Below the pieces are notes generated by a model. That model saw only the letters and a program-made list of their open reading frames with translations, ran no database searches and was not told the origin of the DNA. DNA of 64,000 nucleotides from Pseudonocardia sp. GTDB lineage: Bacteria > Actinomycetota > Actinomycetes > Mycobacteriales > Pseudonocardiaceae. This document shows, one piece after another, positions 26,356 through 35,406 of this stretch. The stretch lies in assembly GCA_025869365.1 (NCBI GenBank), contig JAOZVV010000016.1:20534-84533 (forward strand), written 5' to 3'. The translations under genes and the position numbers were made by a program. Each line of letters opens with the position of its first letter. Position 1 is the first letter of the stretch.

Positions 26356-27216
26356 GACTCCGCCCACGTAGCGGAAGCGGACGGGCTGGCCGGGCCGGAC
26401 CTGCGCCGCGCGGTCCGTGTCCGCGTCGAGCACGACGGCGATCACCGGGTACCCGCCGGTCACCGGATGGTCCGCGAGGAAGACGACGGGCGCGCCGCCC
26501 GGCGGCAGCTGCACCGCGCCCCGGCCGATGCCCTCGCTCGGCAGCGACCCCGCCCCGTCCGGGACGGCCAGCGTCCCGCCCTCGAGACGCATCCCCACCC
26601 GGTCCGTCCGCGACGACGCGGTCCACGCCACCCCGGCGAGGCCGCGCGGGTCCGCCGCGTGCTCGTCCCGCGGCCCGGCCACCACCCGGAGCGTGACGGC
26701 GCCGGCCGGCGGCGGCGCGACCGGCGCCACGTCGACCAGCGGGAACGCCTCGGGCTCGGGCCCCACCGGCAGCTCGTCGCCCTTCGCCAGCGGCGCCGGG
26801 CCGATGCCGGACAGGACGTCCGTGCTCCGCGAGCCGAGCACCGGCGGGACCTCGATCCCGCCCCGGACGGCCAGGTAGGTCCGCAGCCCGGCGGGCGGTG
26901 TCCCCAGCCGGAGCTCCTGCCCGCGGCGCAGGAGGATCACCGCGTGGTGCCCGACCGGCCTGCCGTCGACCGTCGCCGGGGCGGCGGCGCCGGTGAGGGC
27001 GACCGTGAGCAGGGCGGCGGCGCGCACCGCGAACCCGCCCAGGACGATCTCGATCCCGGCGGCCCCCTCGGGATTCGCGACGAGCCGGTTGCCCAGCCAC
27101 AGCGCCGCCCGGTCCGCGGCGCCCGAGCGCCCGACCCCGGACGCGGCGTGCCCGGGCCGGCCGAGGTCCTGCACCAGGGCCTGCGGCCCGGTGGAGAGCA
27201 CCTCGAGCGCTCTCAC
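26350..27216 (-). CDS. pxpC: PxpC/KipA-type subunit, second copy
   Basis: 288-aa carboxyltransferase-family protein: EVLSTGPQALVQDLGRPG at the N-terminus, GSRSTDVLSGIGP in the centre, ADHPVTGGYPVIAVV near the end. GTG 27216 overlaps the pxpB stop. It belongs to a compact pxpA-pxpB-pxpC operon without biotin genes, the normal layout of 5-oxoprolinase. The sequence differs clearly from the copy at 9.6-10.6 kb, so this is an old paralogue, not a recent duplication. The stop falls in a tandem repeat, so the C-terminus may vary between strains. Confidence 0.86.
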   Translation of the reverse strand: MRALEVLSTGPQALVQDLGRPGHAASGVGRSGAADRAALWLGNRLVANPEGAAGIEIVLGGFAVRAAALLTVALTGAAAPATVDGRPVGHHAVILLRRGQELRLGTPPAGLRTYLAVRGGIEVPPVLGSRSTDVLSGIGPAPLAKGDELPVGPEPEAFPLVDVAPVAPPPAGAVTLRVVAGPRDEHAADPRGLAGVAWTASSRTDRVGMRLEGGTLAVPDGAGSLPSEGIGRGAVQLPPGGAPVVFLADHPVTGGYPVIAVVLDADTDRAAQVRPGQPVRFRYVGGVS

Positions 27217-27839
27217 CTCCCCTCCACGACGAACCGCACCTCCGCGCCCGGTGTGAGCAGCGCGGGCGGGTCCCGGGCCAGGTCCCAGAGCACCGCGTCC
27301 GTGCGGCCGATCAGCTGCCAGCCACCGGGGGACGAGCGGGGGTACACCCCGCTGAACTCCCCCGCGAGGCCGACCGATCCGGCCGGGACGCTGGTCCGGG
27401 CCTCGGCCCGGCGGGCCACGGCGAGCCGCGGGTCCCCGCCGGTCAGGTAGGCGAACCCCGGTGCGAACCCGCCGAACGCCACCCGCCAGGGCCGCCCGGT
27501 GTGGGCGGCGACCACCTCGGGCTCCGAGAGCCCAGTGAGCCGGGCGACCTCCGCGATGTCCTCCCCGTCGTAGACGACGGGGATCTCGACGCTGCCCGCC
27601 GGCGCCGCGCCCGCAGGGCCGGTCCGCACCTCCAGCCCGGCCACGGCCCGGCGGACGGACCCGAGATCGGTCCCGGGGACCAGGACGAGCAGCACGGTCC
27701 GTGCCGCAGGGACGACGTCGAGCACTCCCGGCAGGTCCGCGGCCCGGCACGCGTCCGCGAGCACCACGACCTCGGCGGTGTCCGCGACCTCCAGCAACAG
27801 CCCCGCGTCCCCGTACGGGAGCAGGGTGGGGGTGATCAT
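27213..27839 (-). CDS. pxpB: PxpB/KipI-type subunit, second copy
   Basis: 208-aa normal-length PxpB. Starts [18 protein letters not shown]; contains [24 protein letters not shown] and [18 protein letters not shown] 27839 overlaps the pxpA stop by four bases and its stop overlaps pxpC. With these neighbours it probably forms a true 5-oxoproline-opening enzyme; the longer PxpB at 10.6-11.5 kb does not look interchangeable. Confidence 0.88.
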   Translation of the reverse strand: MITPTLLPYGDAGLLLEVADTAEVVVLADACRAADLPGVLDVVPAARTVLLVLVPGTDLGSVRRAVAGLEVRTGPAGAAPAGSVEIPVVYDGEDIAEVARLTGLSEPEVVAAHTGRPWRVAFGGFAPGFAYLTGGDPRLAVARRAEARTSVPAGSVGLAGEFSGVYPRSSPGGWQLIGRTDAVLWDLARDPPALLTPGAEVRFVVEGR

Positions 27840-28594
27840 GCGAAGGGCCGCAGTGACACGCCGGCGCGGTCGAGCCCGGCGCGCACCGCCGTGGCCATCG
27901 CGACGGCGCCGGGCGAGTCCCCGTGCACGCACGCGGACTCCGCACGCACCGGCACGTCCGTCCCGTCGACGGCGCGGACCACACCCTCCTCCAGCAGGCG
28001 CAGGAGGCGGGCGGTGACCTCCTCCGCGTCGTGCAGCAGGGCGCCCGGCTCGCGCCGGGAGACCAGCACACCCTCCGGGGTGTACCCGCGGTCGACGAAG
28101 AACTCCGGCACCGCGCGCAGGCCCGCCCGCTCCGCGGCCCGCAGCAGCGCGGACCCCGGCAGGCCCAGGATCGGCAGGGCCGGGTCGTAGTCCCGGACCG
28201 CCGCGACGACCGCCGCCGCCTGTTCCTCGTGGTGCACGGTCGCGTTGTACAGCGCGCCGTGCGGCTTGACGTAGCGCACGGAGGTCCCGGTCACCCGGCA
28301 CATCGCCGCGAGCGCGCCGAGCTGGTACACGACGTCGTCCGCCAGGTCCGCGGGCGGGACGTCGATGAACCGGCGGCCGAAGCCCACGAGGTCCGCGTAG
28401 GCGACCTGGGCCCCGACCACGACCCCTTTGGCCGCGGCGCCCGCGCAGGTGCGGCGCAGGGTCGACGGGTCCCCCGAATGGAATCCACAGGCCACGTTCG
28501 CGCTGGTCACCAGCCCGAGCATCGCCTCGTCGTCGCCGAGTTCCCAGCGGCCGAAGGATTCGCCGAGGTCGCTGTTGAGGTCCAGGGTGCTCAC
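27836..28594 (-). CDS. pxpA: 5-oxoprolinase subunit PxpA, second copy
   Basis: 252-aa LamB/YcsF protein with [42 protein letters not shown] and [13 protein letters not shown] 28594 is the first in-frame start that gives the conserved N-terminus. First gene of a three-gene operon with ATGA/GTGA coupling. Expected to hydrolyse 5-oxoproline to glutamate with ATP together with PxpBC. Confidence 0.88.
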   Translation of the reverse strand: MSTLDLNSDLGESFGRWELGDDEAMLGLVTSANVACGFHSGDPSTLRRTCAGAAAKGVVVGAQVAYADLVGFGRRFIDVPPADLADDVVYQLGALAAMCRVTGTSVRYVKPHGALYNATVHHEEQAAAVVAAVRDYDPALPILGLPGSALLRAAERAGLRAVPEFFVDRGYTPEGVLVSRREPGALLHDAEEVTARLLRLLEEGVVRAVDGTDVPVRAESACVHGDSPGAVAMATAVRAGLDRAGVSLRPFA

Positions 28595-28670
28595 CCGCCC
28601 GCGAGTAGGGATGTCCCTGCAGGATGCCCCGTCCGCCGCGCCGTCGCACGGGAGAGCCGTGGCCGGGACC

Positions 28671-30323
28671 TCAGTCGTGGCGGCCCCACGGGTCGTCGTC
28701 CCGTTCGAGCCACGGCTCGCTGCGCCAGGTGTCCTGCTCCGGGCTCCGGGTGGATCCCCAGCCCCCGGCGGTCTCCCGCTCCTCGTCCCACACACCCGTG
28801 CCGCCGACGCCGCCCACCGCGGGGTCCTCGACCGCGGTCCCGGACCCGGAGGAACGGCCGTTCGTCCCGTTGACGGCCGAGCCGGCGGGCGAACCGGCAC
28901 CGTCCTCGCCCCCGGCGTCGTCCGCGCGGTGCCGGCCGGCCTCGAGCCCGCGCTGATAGGTCGCCAGCCTGCGGCGGACCTGTTCCGGCTCGCGCTCGGT
29001 GGAGACGACCGGCCTGCTCGACATCTCCCGCAACGGCGGCGGGACCATCTGCCGGCCGGGCCGGCGCTGGGGCAGCCCGCTGGAGGTGAGCGGCAGCTCC
29101 TCCTCCTCGGCGCGGGCGGCCCGCTCGGTGGCCAGCCGCCAGCCCTCGTCGCCACCGCTGACCCAGTTCCGCGGCGCCCCGTTGCCGGTACCCGGACCGG
29201 GGCCGCCGTCCAGCCAGGAGTCCGCGAGGCCCGTCCCGTCGTGGCCGTTCACCGCGGGCAGGTCGTCCCCGGTGCGGAACCAGGCCGACGCGACCTCCGC
29301 GAAGATCGGGGTGCCGGCGACGTCCCCGCTGCCGGAGCCCCCGACGTCGAACGACCCGAAGAGCTCCTCCGCCGAGCTGGCCGTCCCGAGGACGACCGCG
29401 GACGACCCGCGCCGTCCGCCGGTGCCGGCGGGGACGCGACCGGAGGAGACCAGGTCGGCGGGGACCGACTCGGCGGAGACGGGCGCGGACCGCGTCGGCG
29501 CGCCGTTCGCGGGCAGGGCGGCGGACTCCCACGCGGACGGGTAGACGGGCGCGGGGTCCGCGGCGGAGGACTCCACGGCCTCCCGCGGGAACCGCACCAG
29601 CGCGACGAGCCCCGTCCCGGGCGGCAGCGACGCCCCGGCCGGTACCTGCAGCTCGACGCGGGCCCCGCAGTGCCGGGCCAGCCGGGCGGCGAGGAACAAC
29701 CCGATCCGCGGGGCCGGGACGGCCTCGGCCGGGGTGCCGGCGAGCTCGCGTTCGCGCTCCTCGGCCTCGTACCAGGGCAGGCCGGCACCCTTGGCCCGGA
29801 GCTCGACGGTGACCCCGCCGTCCCCGGCCCAGCGGCCGACGACGTCCACCCGGGTGCCGGGCGCCGTGGTCTTCGCCGCGTAGGTGAGGAGCTCGGTGAT
29901 GATCTGGGTGGCCGTGACGGCGACGCCCGGCACGAACGAGGCGGACGGCGCGGCGGCGACGGAGACGGCCGACGGGTCCGACGCTCCGGCGACGGCCCCG
30001 GCGAGGACGTGGGCGATGTCCCCGGACACCGGCGTGGGGCGCTCGGGGCGGCCACCGCTGAGGACCAGCAGGTTCTCCCCGTCCCGCAGGGTGCGCCGGG
30101 CCGCGAAGGCGATCTCCCCGGCATCCGCCAGGGCCCCGGGTCGCTGTTCCCCGGCGCGCAGGCGCTCGGCGAGGATCAGGGTGCGCTCACCCTGGGCGCA
30201 CATGCGCCGGGCGAGCGCCTGCAGGACACCGTCCGGGAGTGCGGCGCCGGCGTCGGTGGGGCGTCCGTGCCACGCGCCGGCCGGCTCGCCCAGCCAGGAG
30301 CCGGACGGGGTGTCTCGCTCCAC
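28671..30323 (-). CDS. Histidine-kinase-like ATPase protein, sensor-less and degenerate
   Basis: 550-aa cytoplasmic protein that resembles the C-terminal half of actinobacterial nitrate-sensor/CvnA-type kinases: a helical stretch [20 protein letters not shown] where a dimerisation domain would be, an ATPase-like region, then a long disordered tail with LPQRRPGRQ and [16 protein letters not shown] as in those kinases. The N-box, usually ELLENA, reads ELLTYA, so the Mg-coordinating Asn is missing. No transmembrane segment or phospho-His box is visible. GTG 30323 follows GGAGGAAGT. It may be a scaffold or anti-factor rather than a kinase. Confidence 0.6.
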   Translation of the reverse strand: MERDTPSGSWLGEPAGAWHGRPTDAGAALPDGVLQALARRMCAQGERTLILAERLRAGEQRPGALADAGEIAFAARRTLRDGENLLVLSGGRPERPTPVSGDIAHVLAGAVAGASDPSAVSVAAAPSASFVPGVAVTATQIITELLTYAAKTTAPGTRVDVVGRWAGDGGVTVELRAKGAGLPWYEAEERERELAGTPAEAVPAPRIGLFLAARLARHCGARVELQVPAGASLPPGTGLVALVRFPREAVESSAADPAPVYPSAWESAALPANGAPTRSAPVSAESVPADLVSSGRVPAGTGGRRGSSAVVLGTASSAEELFGSFDVGGSGSGDVAGTPIFAEVASAWFRTGDDLPAVNGHDGTGLADSWLDGGPGPGTGNGAPRNWVSGGDEGWRLATERAARAEEEELPLTSSGLPQRRPGRQMVPPPLREMSSRPVVSTEREPEQVRRRLATYQRGLEAGRHRADDAGGEDGAGSPAGSAVNGTNGRSSGSGTAVEDPAVGGVGGTGVWDEERETAGGWGSTRSPEQDTWRSEPWLERDDDPWGRHD

Positions 30324-30802
30324 ACTTCCTCCGCAACGACGACCTGTTTCTCCTCCGCGGCCGCACGGCGACGCGTGCTGCGTCACCCGCTGATCCTTCG
30401 CGAGCCCACCACATCGGACCCGGCGCGAACGGCGGCGAGCCCGGGGTCCGTCGTGGGGAGCGTGCGGCCCGGAGCCTGTCGGGAGCCGAGATTACCGGCG
30501 GAGGGGGCCCGGCGCCTCCCTGTCTGCGGTGGCCGGTCGCCCCGGTGGGGTCGGACGGCCGCCTGGCAAGCCGACACGCCGGGAGCTGATCGACTCTCCG
30601 CCCGGCGCAGCCGACGCACCGGTGGGACGTGCGCGAACGCCGGGGATCGGCCGCGCGGGATCCGGCGGCCGGGTTCGGGAGGGGGGACAGGCGACCCGAC
30701 CGCGACGCTGCGGCGGGTTCGCCCGCACGGAATCTAGGGGACCCCTGCCCGGACGTCCAGGGGTCCGTCCCCGGCGTCTCGACCCGGCCGGCGGTTCCCC
30801 CG
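30324..30802. other. Intergenic gap without a supported gene
   Basis: 479 bases between the start of the kinase-like gene and the end of the YciO gene. It should hold the promoter of the former. I see no ORF with coding character; the only clear structure is the hairpin at 30739-30766. Confidence 0.5.
30739..30766 (-). terminator. Hairpin downstream of the YciO gene
   Basis: GGACCCCTG (30739-30747) and CAGGGGTCC (30758-30766) are perfect complements around a 10-base loop, 36 bases after the stop codon on the minus strand. Confidence 0.6.
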
Positions 30803-31423
30803 TCACTGGAAGCGGGACGGGTCCCCGGCCCCCTTGCGGAGGATCTCGGGCTCCGGCCCGGACAGGTCGACGACGGTGGTGGGCTCGACGCCGCACTCCC
30901 CGGAGTCCAGGACCGCGTCGACGGCGTTGTCCAGGCGTTCCTTGATGTCCCAACCCTGGGTCAACGGCACCTCCTCCCCCGGCAGCAGCAGGGTGGAGGA
31001 CAGCAGCGGCTCGCCCAGCTCGTCGAGCAGCGCCTGGACGACCGGGTGGTCCGGGATCCGCACGCCGACCGTCTTCTTCTTGGGGTGCAGCAGCCGCCGG
31101 GGCACCTCCTTGGTGGCCGGCAGGATGAAGGTGTAGCTGCCGGGGGTCGACGCCTTGACCGACCGGAAGACCGCGTTGCCCACCTGGACGAACTGGCCGA
31201 GCTGGCTGAAGTCCCGGCAGACGAGGGTGAAGTGGTGCTTGTCGTCGAGCTGGCGGATCGCGCGGATCCGCTCGAGGCCCTCCCTGTTCCCCAGGGCGCA
31301 GCCCAGCGCGAAGCAGGAGTCCGTGGGGTAGGCGATCAGCCCGCCCTCCCTGATGAGGGAGACCACCTGGCCGATCGTCCGTCGTTGGGGATCATCCGGG
31401 TGGACGTCGTAGTAGCGCGCCAT
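30803..31423 (-). CDS. YciO/YrdC/Sua5-family protein
   Basis: 206-aa protein with the YrdC fold: GGLIAYPTDSCFALGC near residue 30, KHHFTLVCRDFSQL, RLLHPKKKTVGVRIPDH. Length and the PKKKTVGVR motif match the YciO branch rather than the threonylcarbamoyl-AMP synthase TsaC/Sua5. A role in nucleotide or RNA binding is likely but undefined. ATG 31423; divergent from the DinB-like gene. Confidence 0.85.
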   Translation of the reverse strand: MARYYDVHPDDPQRRTIGQVVSLIREGGLIAYPTDSCFALGCALGNREGLERIRAIRQLDDKHHFTLVCRDFSQLGQFVQVGNAVFRSVKASTPGSYTFILPATKEVPRRLLHPKKKTVGVRIPDHPVVQALLDELGEPLLSSTLLLPGEEVPLTQGWDIKERLDNAVDAVLDSGECGVEPTTVVDLSGPEPEILRKGAGDPSRFQ

Positions 31424-31527
31424 GGCGGGCAGCGTACGAGAAGTCGGCCTGGCGTGCGGAGATCATCCGGCCTGCGTAGCGTCGCTGCCGTGGCCGACCC
31501 TCGACGAGTGCGATCCCGGAGGACCCC

Positions 31528-32031
31528 GTGAACGTCGCAGCCCTGCTGATCGAGTCCTTCGGACGTGTCGCCGAGGGTGTCCCCGCCGTGGTCGACGGCC
31601 TGGACGAGACCCAGCTCGCGCTGCGCGTCGACGGCGAGGCGAACCCGATCGCGTGGCTGGTCTGGCACCTGACCCGGGTCCAGGACGACCACGTCGCCGA
31701 CGCGTTCGGCGGGGACCAGGTCTGGACGTCCGGCGGGTGGGCGGAGCGGTTCGGGCTGGACCTGCCCACCGGTGACACCGGCTATGGCCACGGCCCCGTG
31801 CAGGTCGCCGCGGTGCGGGCGGACGCGGGGCTGCTCGCCGGGTACCACGCCGCCGTCGCGGAACGCACGGTCGCGCTCCTCGGCGAGCTGACGGAGGACG
31901 ACCTGGACCGCGTCGTCGACGAGCGGTGGGACCCCCCGGTGACCCTCGGCGTCCGGCTGGTCAGCGTGATCGACGACGACGCGAGGCACCTCGGCCAGGC
32001 CGAGCTCGTCCGCGGCCTCCTGCCCGGCTGA
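31528..32031 (+). CDS. DinB/DUF664-type four-helix protein
   Basis: 167-aa DinB-superfamily protein. Helix ends carry histidines that could bind metal (LVWHLTRVQDDHVAD near residue 45, DDARHLGQAEL near residue 150). GTG 31528 with GGAGGA upstream. Related actinobacterial proteins are mycothiol-dependent transferases or hydrolases; the substrate here is unknown. Confidence 0.8.
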   Translation: MNVAALLIESFGRVAEGVPAVVDGLDETQLALRVDGEANPIAWLVWHLTRVQDDHVADAFGGDQVWTSGGWAERFGLDLPTGDTGYGHGPVQVAAVRADAGLLAGYHAAVAERTVALLGELTEDDLDRVVDERWDPPVTLGVRLVSVIDDDARHLGQAELVRGLLPG

Positions 32032-32042
32032 CCCCGCGCCGC

Positions 32043-33215
32043 TCAGGCGGGCAGGACCCGCCCGCGGACCTCGCCGAAGCCGATCCGGCCGCCGCCGGCG
32101 CCGGGGGCCGTCGCGGTGAGGACGACCTCGTCCCCGTCGAGCAGGAAGCTGCGCTCCTCGCCCCGCACCGTGACCGGCTCCCTCCCGCCCCAGGTCAGCT
32201 CCAGGAACGCGCCGCGCTGGTGCCTCTCCGGACCGGAGATCGTGCCCGAGCCGTACAGGTCCCCGGTGCGCGACGACGCCCCGTTGACCGTCATGTGGGC
32301 GAGCATCTGCGCGGGTGACCAGTACATCCCGCGGTAGGGCGGGCGGGAGACCTCCTCGCCGTTCCACTCGACGACGAGCTCGACGTCGAGCCCCCAGGAG
32401 CTGCTCTCCCGCAGGTACGGCAGCGGCTGCGGGTCCGTCTGGCCGGGCAGCGGGACCCGGGCGGCGTCCAGCGCGAGGATCGGCACGACCCACGCCGAGA
32501 CGGACGTCGCGAAGCTCTTGCCCAGGTTCGGCCCCAGCGGCACGTACTCCCAGGCCTGGATGTCCCGGGCGGACCAGTCGTTGAGCAGCACCACGCCGAA
32601 CACGTGCCGGGCGAAGTCGTCGACCGGGATCGGGGAGTTCCTCGGCGTCCCGGTCCCGACGACGAAGCCCAGCTCGGCCTCGATGTCCAGCCGCACGCTC
32701 GGCCCGAACGACGGGGCCGCCTCGGTGGGCGCCTTGCGCTGCCCGCTCGGCCGCACGACGTCGGTGCCGGAGACGACCACCGTGCCGGCCCGGCCGTGGT
32801 AGCCGACGGGCAGGTGCTTCCAGTTCGGGAGCAACGGTTCGGCATCCGGGCGGAACAGCCGCCCGACGTTCGACGCGTGGTGCTCCGAGGCGTAGAAGTC
32901 GACGTAGTCCGCGACGGCGAACGGCAGGTGCAGCTCCACGTCCCGGACCGCGTGCACCGCGGGGTCCGGCACGTCCCCGGCGACGAGCTCGGTGATCCGC
33001 TCGCGGACCGCGACCCAGCGCTCGAACCCCTGCGCCATGAACGGGTTCAGGGTGGGCGCGGCGAACACGTCCTCACCCAGCGCGGCGGCGAGGTCCACGA
33101 CGGACCCGCCCACCCGCACCCCGACGCGAGGGGCGTCCCCACCCACCGAGAACACCCCGTACGGCAGGTTGTCCGTCCCGAAGGGCGAGCCGGACGGGAT
33201 GTCGATCGCGGTCAC
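32043..33215 (-). CDS. fahA: Fumarylacetoacetase
   Basis: 390-aa fumarylacetoacetate hydrolase, the last step of tyrosine/homogentisate breakdown, giving fumarate and acetoacetate. Visible: DFYASEHHASNVG (metal and catalytic His region), VGYHGRAGTVVVSG, VRLDIEAELGFVVG, LLNDWSARDIQAWEY. GTG start 33215 with GAGGAG eight bases upstream. Lies downstream of hmgA on the same strand with a small coupled ORF between. No maleylacetoacetate isomerase gene is in the window. Confidence 0.93.
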   Translation of the reverse strand: MTAIDIPSGSPFGTDNLPYGVFSVGGDAPRVGVRVGGSVVDLAAALGEDVFAAPTLNPFMAQGFERWVAVRERITELVAGDVPDPAVHAVRDVELHLPFAVADYVDFYASEHHASNVGRLFRPDAEPLLPNWKHLPVGYHGRAGTVVVSGTDVVRPSGQRKAPTEAAPSFGPSVRLDIEAELGFVVGTGTPRNSPIPVDDFARHVFGVVLLNDWSARDIQAWEYVPLGPNLGKSFATSVSAWVVPILALDAARVPLPGQTDPQPLPYLRESSSWGLDVELVVEWNGEEVSRPPYRGMYWSPAQMLAHMTVNGASSRTGDLYGSGTISGPERHQRGAFLELTWGGREPVTVRGEERSFLLDGDEVVLTATAPGAGGGRIGFGEVRGRVLPA

Positions 33216-33397
33216 GCGTGGGCTCCTCGCGGTGCCGGTCGGTGCCGCGTCGCCCCCAGCTCCCCCAGCACCGAGGCCGGGAGCACCGGCGGCCCGGCGT
33301 CGTCGAGCAGGCCCGGGGCGAACGCCGGGAGGGCGTCGGGGATACCGCGACTCGGTGACGGGAATACCGCGACTCGCGGGGGATCGGCGGGGGTCAC
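33212..33397 (-). CDS. Small ORF bridging hmgA and fahA (61 aa)
   Basis: The start GTG (33395-33397) overlaps the hmgA stop and the stop (33212-33214) overlaps the fahA GTG, so the ORF fits exactly between both genes with GTGA overlaps on either side. The second half shows high third-position GC (for example FAPGLLDDAGPPVLPASV). No domain recognised. It contains a 13-base direct repeat ATACCGCGACTCG (33342-33354 and 33364-33376 on the plus strand). It may be a true coupled peptide or a chance frame in an intercistronic spacer. Confidence 0.35.
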   Translation of the reverse strand: MTPADPPRVAVFPSPSRGIPDALPAFAPGLLDDAGPPVLPASVLGELGATRHRPAPRGAHA

Positions 33398-34593
33398 GCG
33401 GTGGGGCCCCGGCCGGACCAGGTCCAGGCGTACGCGGGGTCCTCGCTCGCGAGGCCGCCCTCGCCCAGCTCCAGGGGGCGGAAGGTGTCCACCATGACGG
33501 CCAGCTCGTCGAAGGACTCCGCGCCGATCGACCGCTCGACGGCGGCCGGCTGCGGGCCGTGGCTGTGCCCGCCCGGGTGCAGGCTGATCGAGCCCTGCTC
33601 GATGCCGGACCCCTTGCGCGCCTCGTAGTTCCCGCCGCAGTAGAACATCACCTCGTCCGAGTCCACATTGGAGTGGTAGTAGGGCACGGGGATCGACAGC
33701 GGGTGGTAGTCCACCTTGCGGGGCACGAAGTTGCAGATCACGAAGTTGTCGCCCTCGAACACCTGGTGCACGGGCGGGGGCTGGTGCACCCGGCCGGTGA
33801 TCGGCTCGAAGTCGGAGATGTTGAACGTGTACGGGTAGAGGCAGCCGTCCCAGCCCACGACGTCGAACGGGTGCGTCGGGTAGACGTAGCGCGTGCCGAC
33901 CACCCCGCGGGAGCCGCGGTGCTTCACCAGCACCTCGACGTCCGTCCCGTCGACGAGCAGCGGCTCGGCCGGGCCGGTGAGGTCCCGCTCGCAGTAGGGC
34001 GCGTGCTCCAGCAGCTGCCCGAAGCGCGAGAGGTAGCGCTTCGGCGGCGCGATGTGCGAGTTCGCCTCGATCACGTAGGCCCGCAGCGGGTCCGGACCCG
34101 TCGGGACCCAGCGGTGCGTCGTCGACCGGGGCAGCAGGACGTAGTCCCCCTGCACCGCCTGGAGCGCGCCGAACATCGTCTCCACCCGCGCCGAGCCGGA
34201 CTCCACGTAGACGCACTCGTCACCGGTCGCGTTGCGGTACAGGGGCGAGGCCTCCCCGGCGGCGACGTAGGAGATCCGCACGTCCGCGTTGCCCAGGACG
34301 AGCCGGCGCCCGGTCACGGCGTCCGCGCGCTTCCACTCCTCCCCCGGGAACAGGCTGTGCAGCCGCAGGTGCCGGGGCAGCAGCGGCCGGTTCTCGGTGA
34401 GGCCGAGGTCCGGGAGCTCCCACGCCGTCGCGTCGACGATCGCCGACGGCACCCCGCGGTGGTAGAGCAGCGAGGAGTCCGACGAGAAGCCCTCCTCGCC
34501 CATCAGCTCCTCGTAGTAGAGCCCGCCGGTCGGCGTGCGGTGCTGGGTGTGCCGCTTGGGCGGGATGCTGCCCGCACTGCGGTAGTACGCCAT
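33394..34593 (-). CDS. hmgA: Homogentisate 1,2-dioxygenase
   Basis: 399-aa Fe(II) ring-cleaving dioxygenase opening homogentisate to maleylacetoacetate. Starts MAYYRSAGSIPPKRHTQH; cupin-type core with YPTHPFDVVGWDG and the iron-ligand region IPVPYYHSNVDSDEVMFY, then HPGGHSHGPQPAAVE. ATG 34593 has GAGGAGG upstream. Preceded on the same strand by a MarR regulator and followed by fahA. Confidence 0.93.
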   Translation of the reverse strand: MAYYRSAGSIPPKRHTQHRTPTGGLYYEELMGEEGFSSDSSLLYHRGVPSAIVDATAWELPDLGLTENRPLLPRHLRLHSLFPGEEWKRADAVTGRRLVLGNADVRISYVAAGEASPLYRNATGDECVYVESGSARVETMFGALQAVQGDYVLLPRSTTHRWVPTGPDPLRAYVIEANSHIAPPKRYLSRFGQLLEHAPYCERDLTGPAEPLLVDGTDVEVLVKHRGSRGVVGTRYVYPTHPFDVVGWDGCLYPYTFNISDFEPITGRVHQPPPVHQVFEGDNFVICNFVPRKVDYHPLSIPVPYYHSNVDSDEVMFYCGGNYEARKGSGIEQGSISLHPGGHSHGPQPAAVERSIGAESFDELAVMVDTFRPLELGEGGLASEDPAYAWTWSGRGPTA

Positions 34594-34645
34594 GGTCGCC
34601 TCCTCGCGGATCCGGCGGCACCGGACGGGCATCGCCAGCCGAGCA

Positions 34646-34657
34646 TCAACTGATTCA
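34646..34657. promoter_or_regulatory. Candidate MarR operator at the hmgA promoter
   Basis: TCAACTGATTCA lies in an AT-rich island (34646-34675) just upstream of hmgA, striking in this GC-rich DNA. A similar GAAACTAGTTCA occurs upstream of the marR gene at 35317-35328. Shared core AACT-N2-TTCA. Confidence 0.35.
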
Positions 34658-34710
34658 TACGTTTACTATTTTCGGCTCAGACTAGCCCCGTCGTCGGGAG
34701 AGCGGAAGGG

Positions 34711-35280
34711 CTACCGGCGGCCGCGGGCGTCGAACCCGTCGTGGCCGGTGATCAGCTTGTCCAGGAGCAGTACGAGGATCCGCTGCTCGGCCTCGGTGAG
34801 CGCGCCCGCCCAGCCGAACTCCCGCTCGTTGTGCTCGCGGAAGACGGAGACCATCTCGGCGTGCCCCGCCCCGGTCAGCGACAGCTGCACGGACCGGCCG
34901 TCGCGCTCGTCCGGGGTCCGGTCCAGCAGGCCGTCCGCGACGAGCGACTTGCCCAGGTTGGACACCGCGGCGCGGCTCATCCCGGTCAACCTGGCCGCGT
35001 TCCTGGGCTCCAGCGGCCCGGCCAGCCAGACGACGAACATCAGCCGGAACGCGGACCACGAGCGCCCGCGCGGGCGGTGCACCGCGGCCTCGAGGTCGTA
35101 GGTGACCAGGTCCGAGGCCCGGTTCAGGGTGAGCAGGACCTCGGTCGCCAGCTGGTGGCGGAACCCGTACTCCTCGGCGAGGCGCCGGTTGGCGAGTGCC
35201 ACGAAGGACCAGAAGTCGAGATCCGCTGCCGCGTCGGGCCGGCCCCGGTCCTGCTCGTCGCGCGTCGACTTGGCCGCCAT
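34711..35280 (-). CDS. MarR-family transcriptional regulator
   Basis: 189-aa MarR protein. Winged helix in the middle: LEPRNAARLTGMSRAAVSNLGKSLVADGLL (helix 2 and recognition helix), then wing DRTPDERDGRSVQLSLT. ATG 35280. It sits immediately upstream of hmgA on the same strand and diverges from an SDR gene, so it likely controls homogentisate genes, as HmgR does elsewhere; ligand not visible. Confidence 0.88.
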   Translation of the reverse strand: MAAKSTRDEQDRGRPDAAADLDFWSFVALANRRLAEEYGFRHQLATEVLLTLNRASDLVTYDLEAAVHRPRGRSWSAFRLMFVVWLAGPLEPRNAARLTGMSRAAVSNLGKSLVADGLLDRTPDERDGRSVQLSLTGAGHAEMVSVFREHNEREFGWAGALTEAEQRILVLLLDKLITGHDGFDARGRR

Positions 35281-35316
35281 GGGCGCACCCTAGCTCCCGG
35301 AGAGGTGATACATCCA

Positions 35317-35328
35317 GAAACTAGTTCA
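35317..35328. promoter_or_regulatory. Candidate MarR operator upstream of marR and the SDR gene
   Basis: GAAACTAGTTCA shares AACT-N2-TTCA with the motif at 34646-34657 and contains the palindrome AACTAGTT. It lies between divergent genes. Confidence 0.35.
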
Positions 35329-35406
35329 CCGCGGACGCCCGGGACCGGTGCCGCGACAGCTCGGGGCCCCTCGCCGCAGGCGTCCTGTCGGGGGCAGAGT
35401 GGGCGC

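Noticed and set aside
22290..26696. Plus-strand frame of more than 1400 codons
   Set aside because: Runs across the lipoprotein, AtuA and P450 regions in wrong frames; low-complexity Arg/Gly composition.
30387..30802. Small frames in the 30.4-30.8 kb gap
   Set aside because: No ribosome sites, low-complexity products and no resemblance to proteins.
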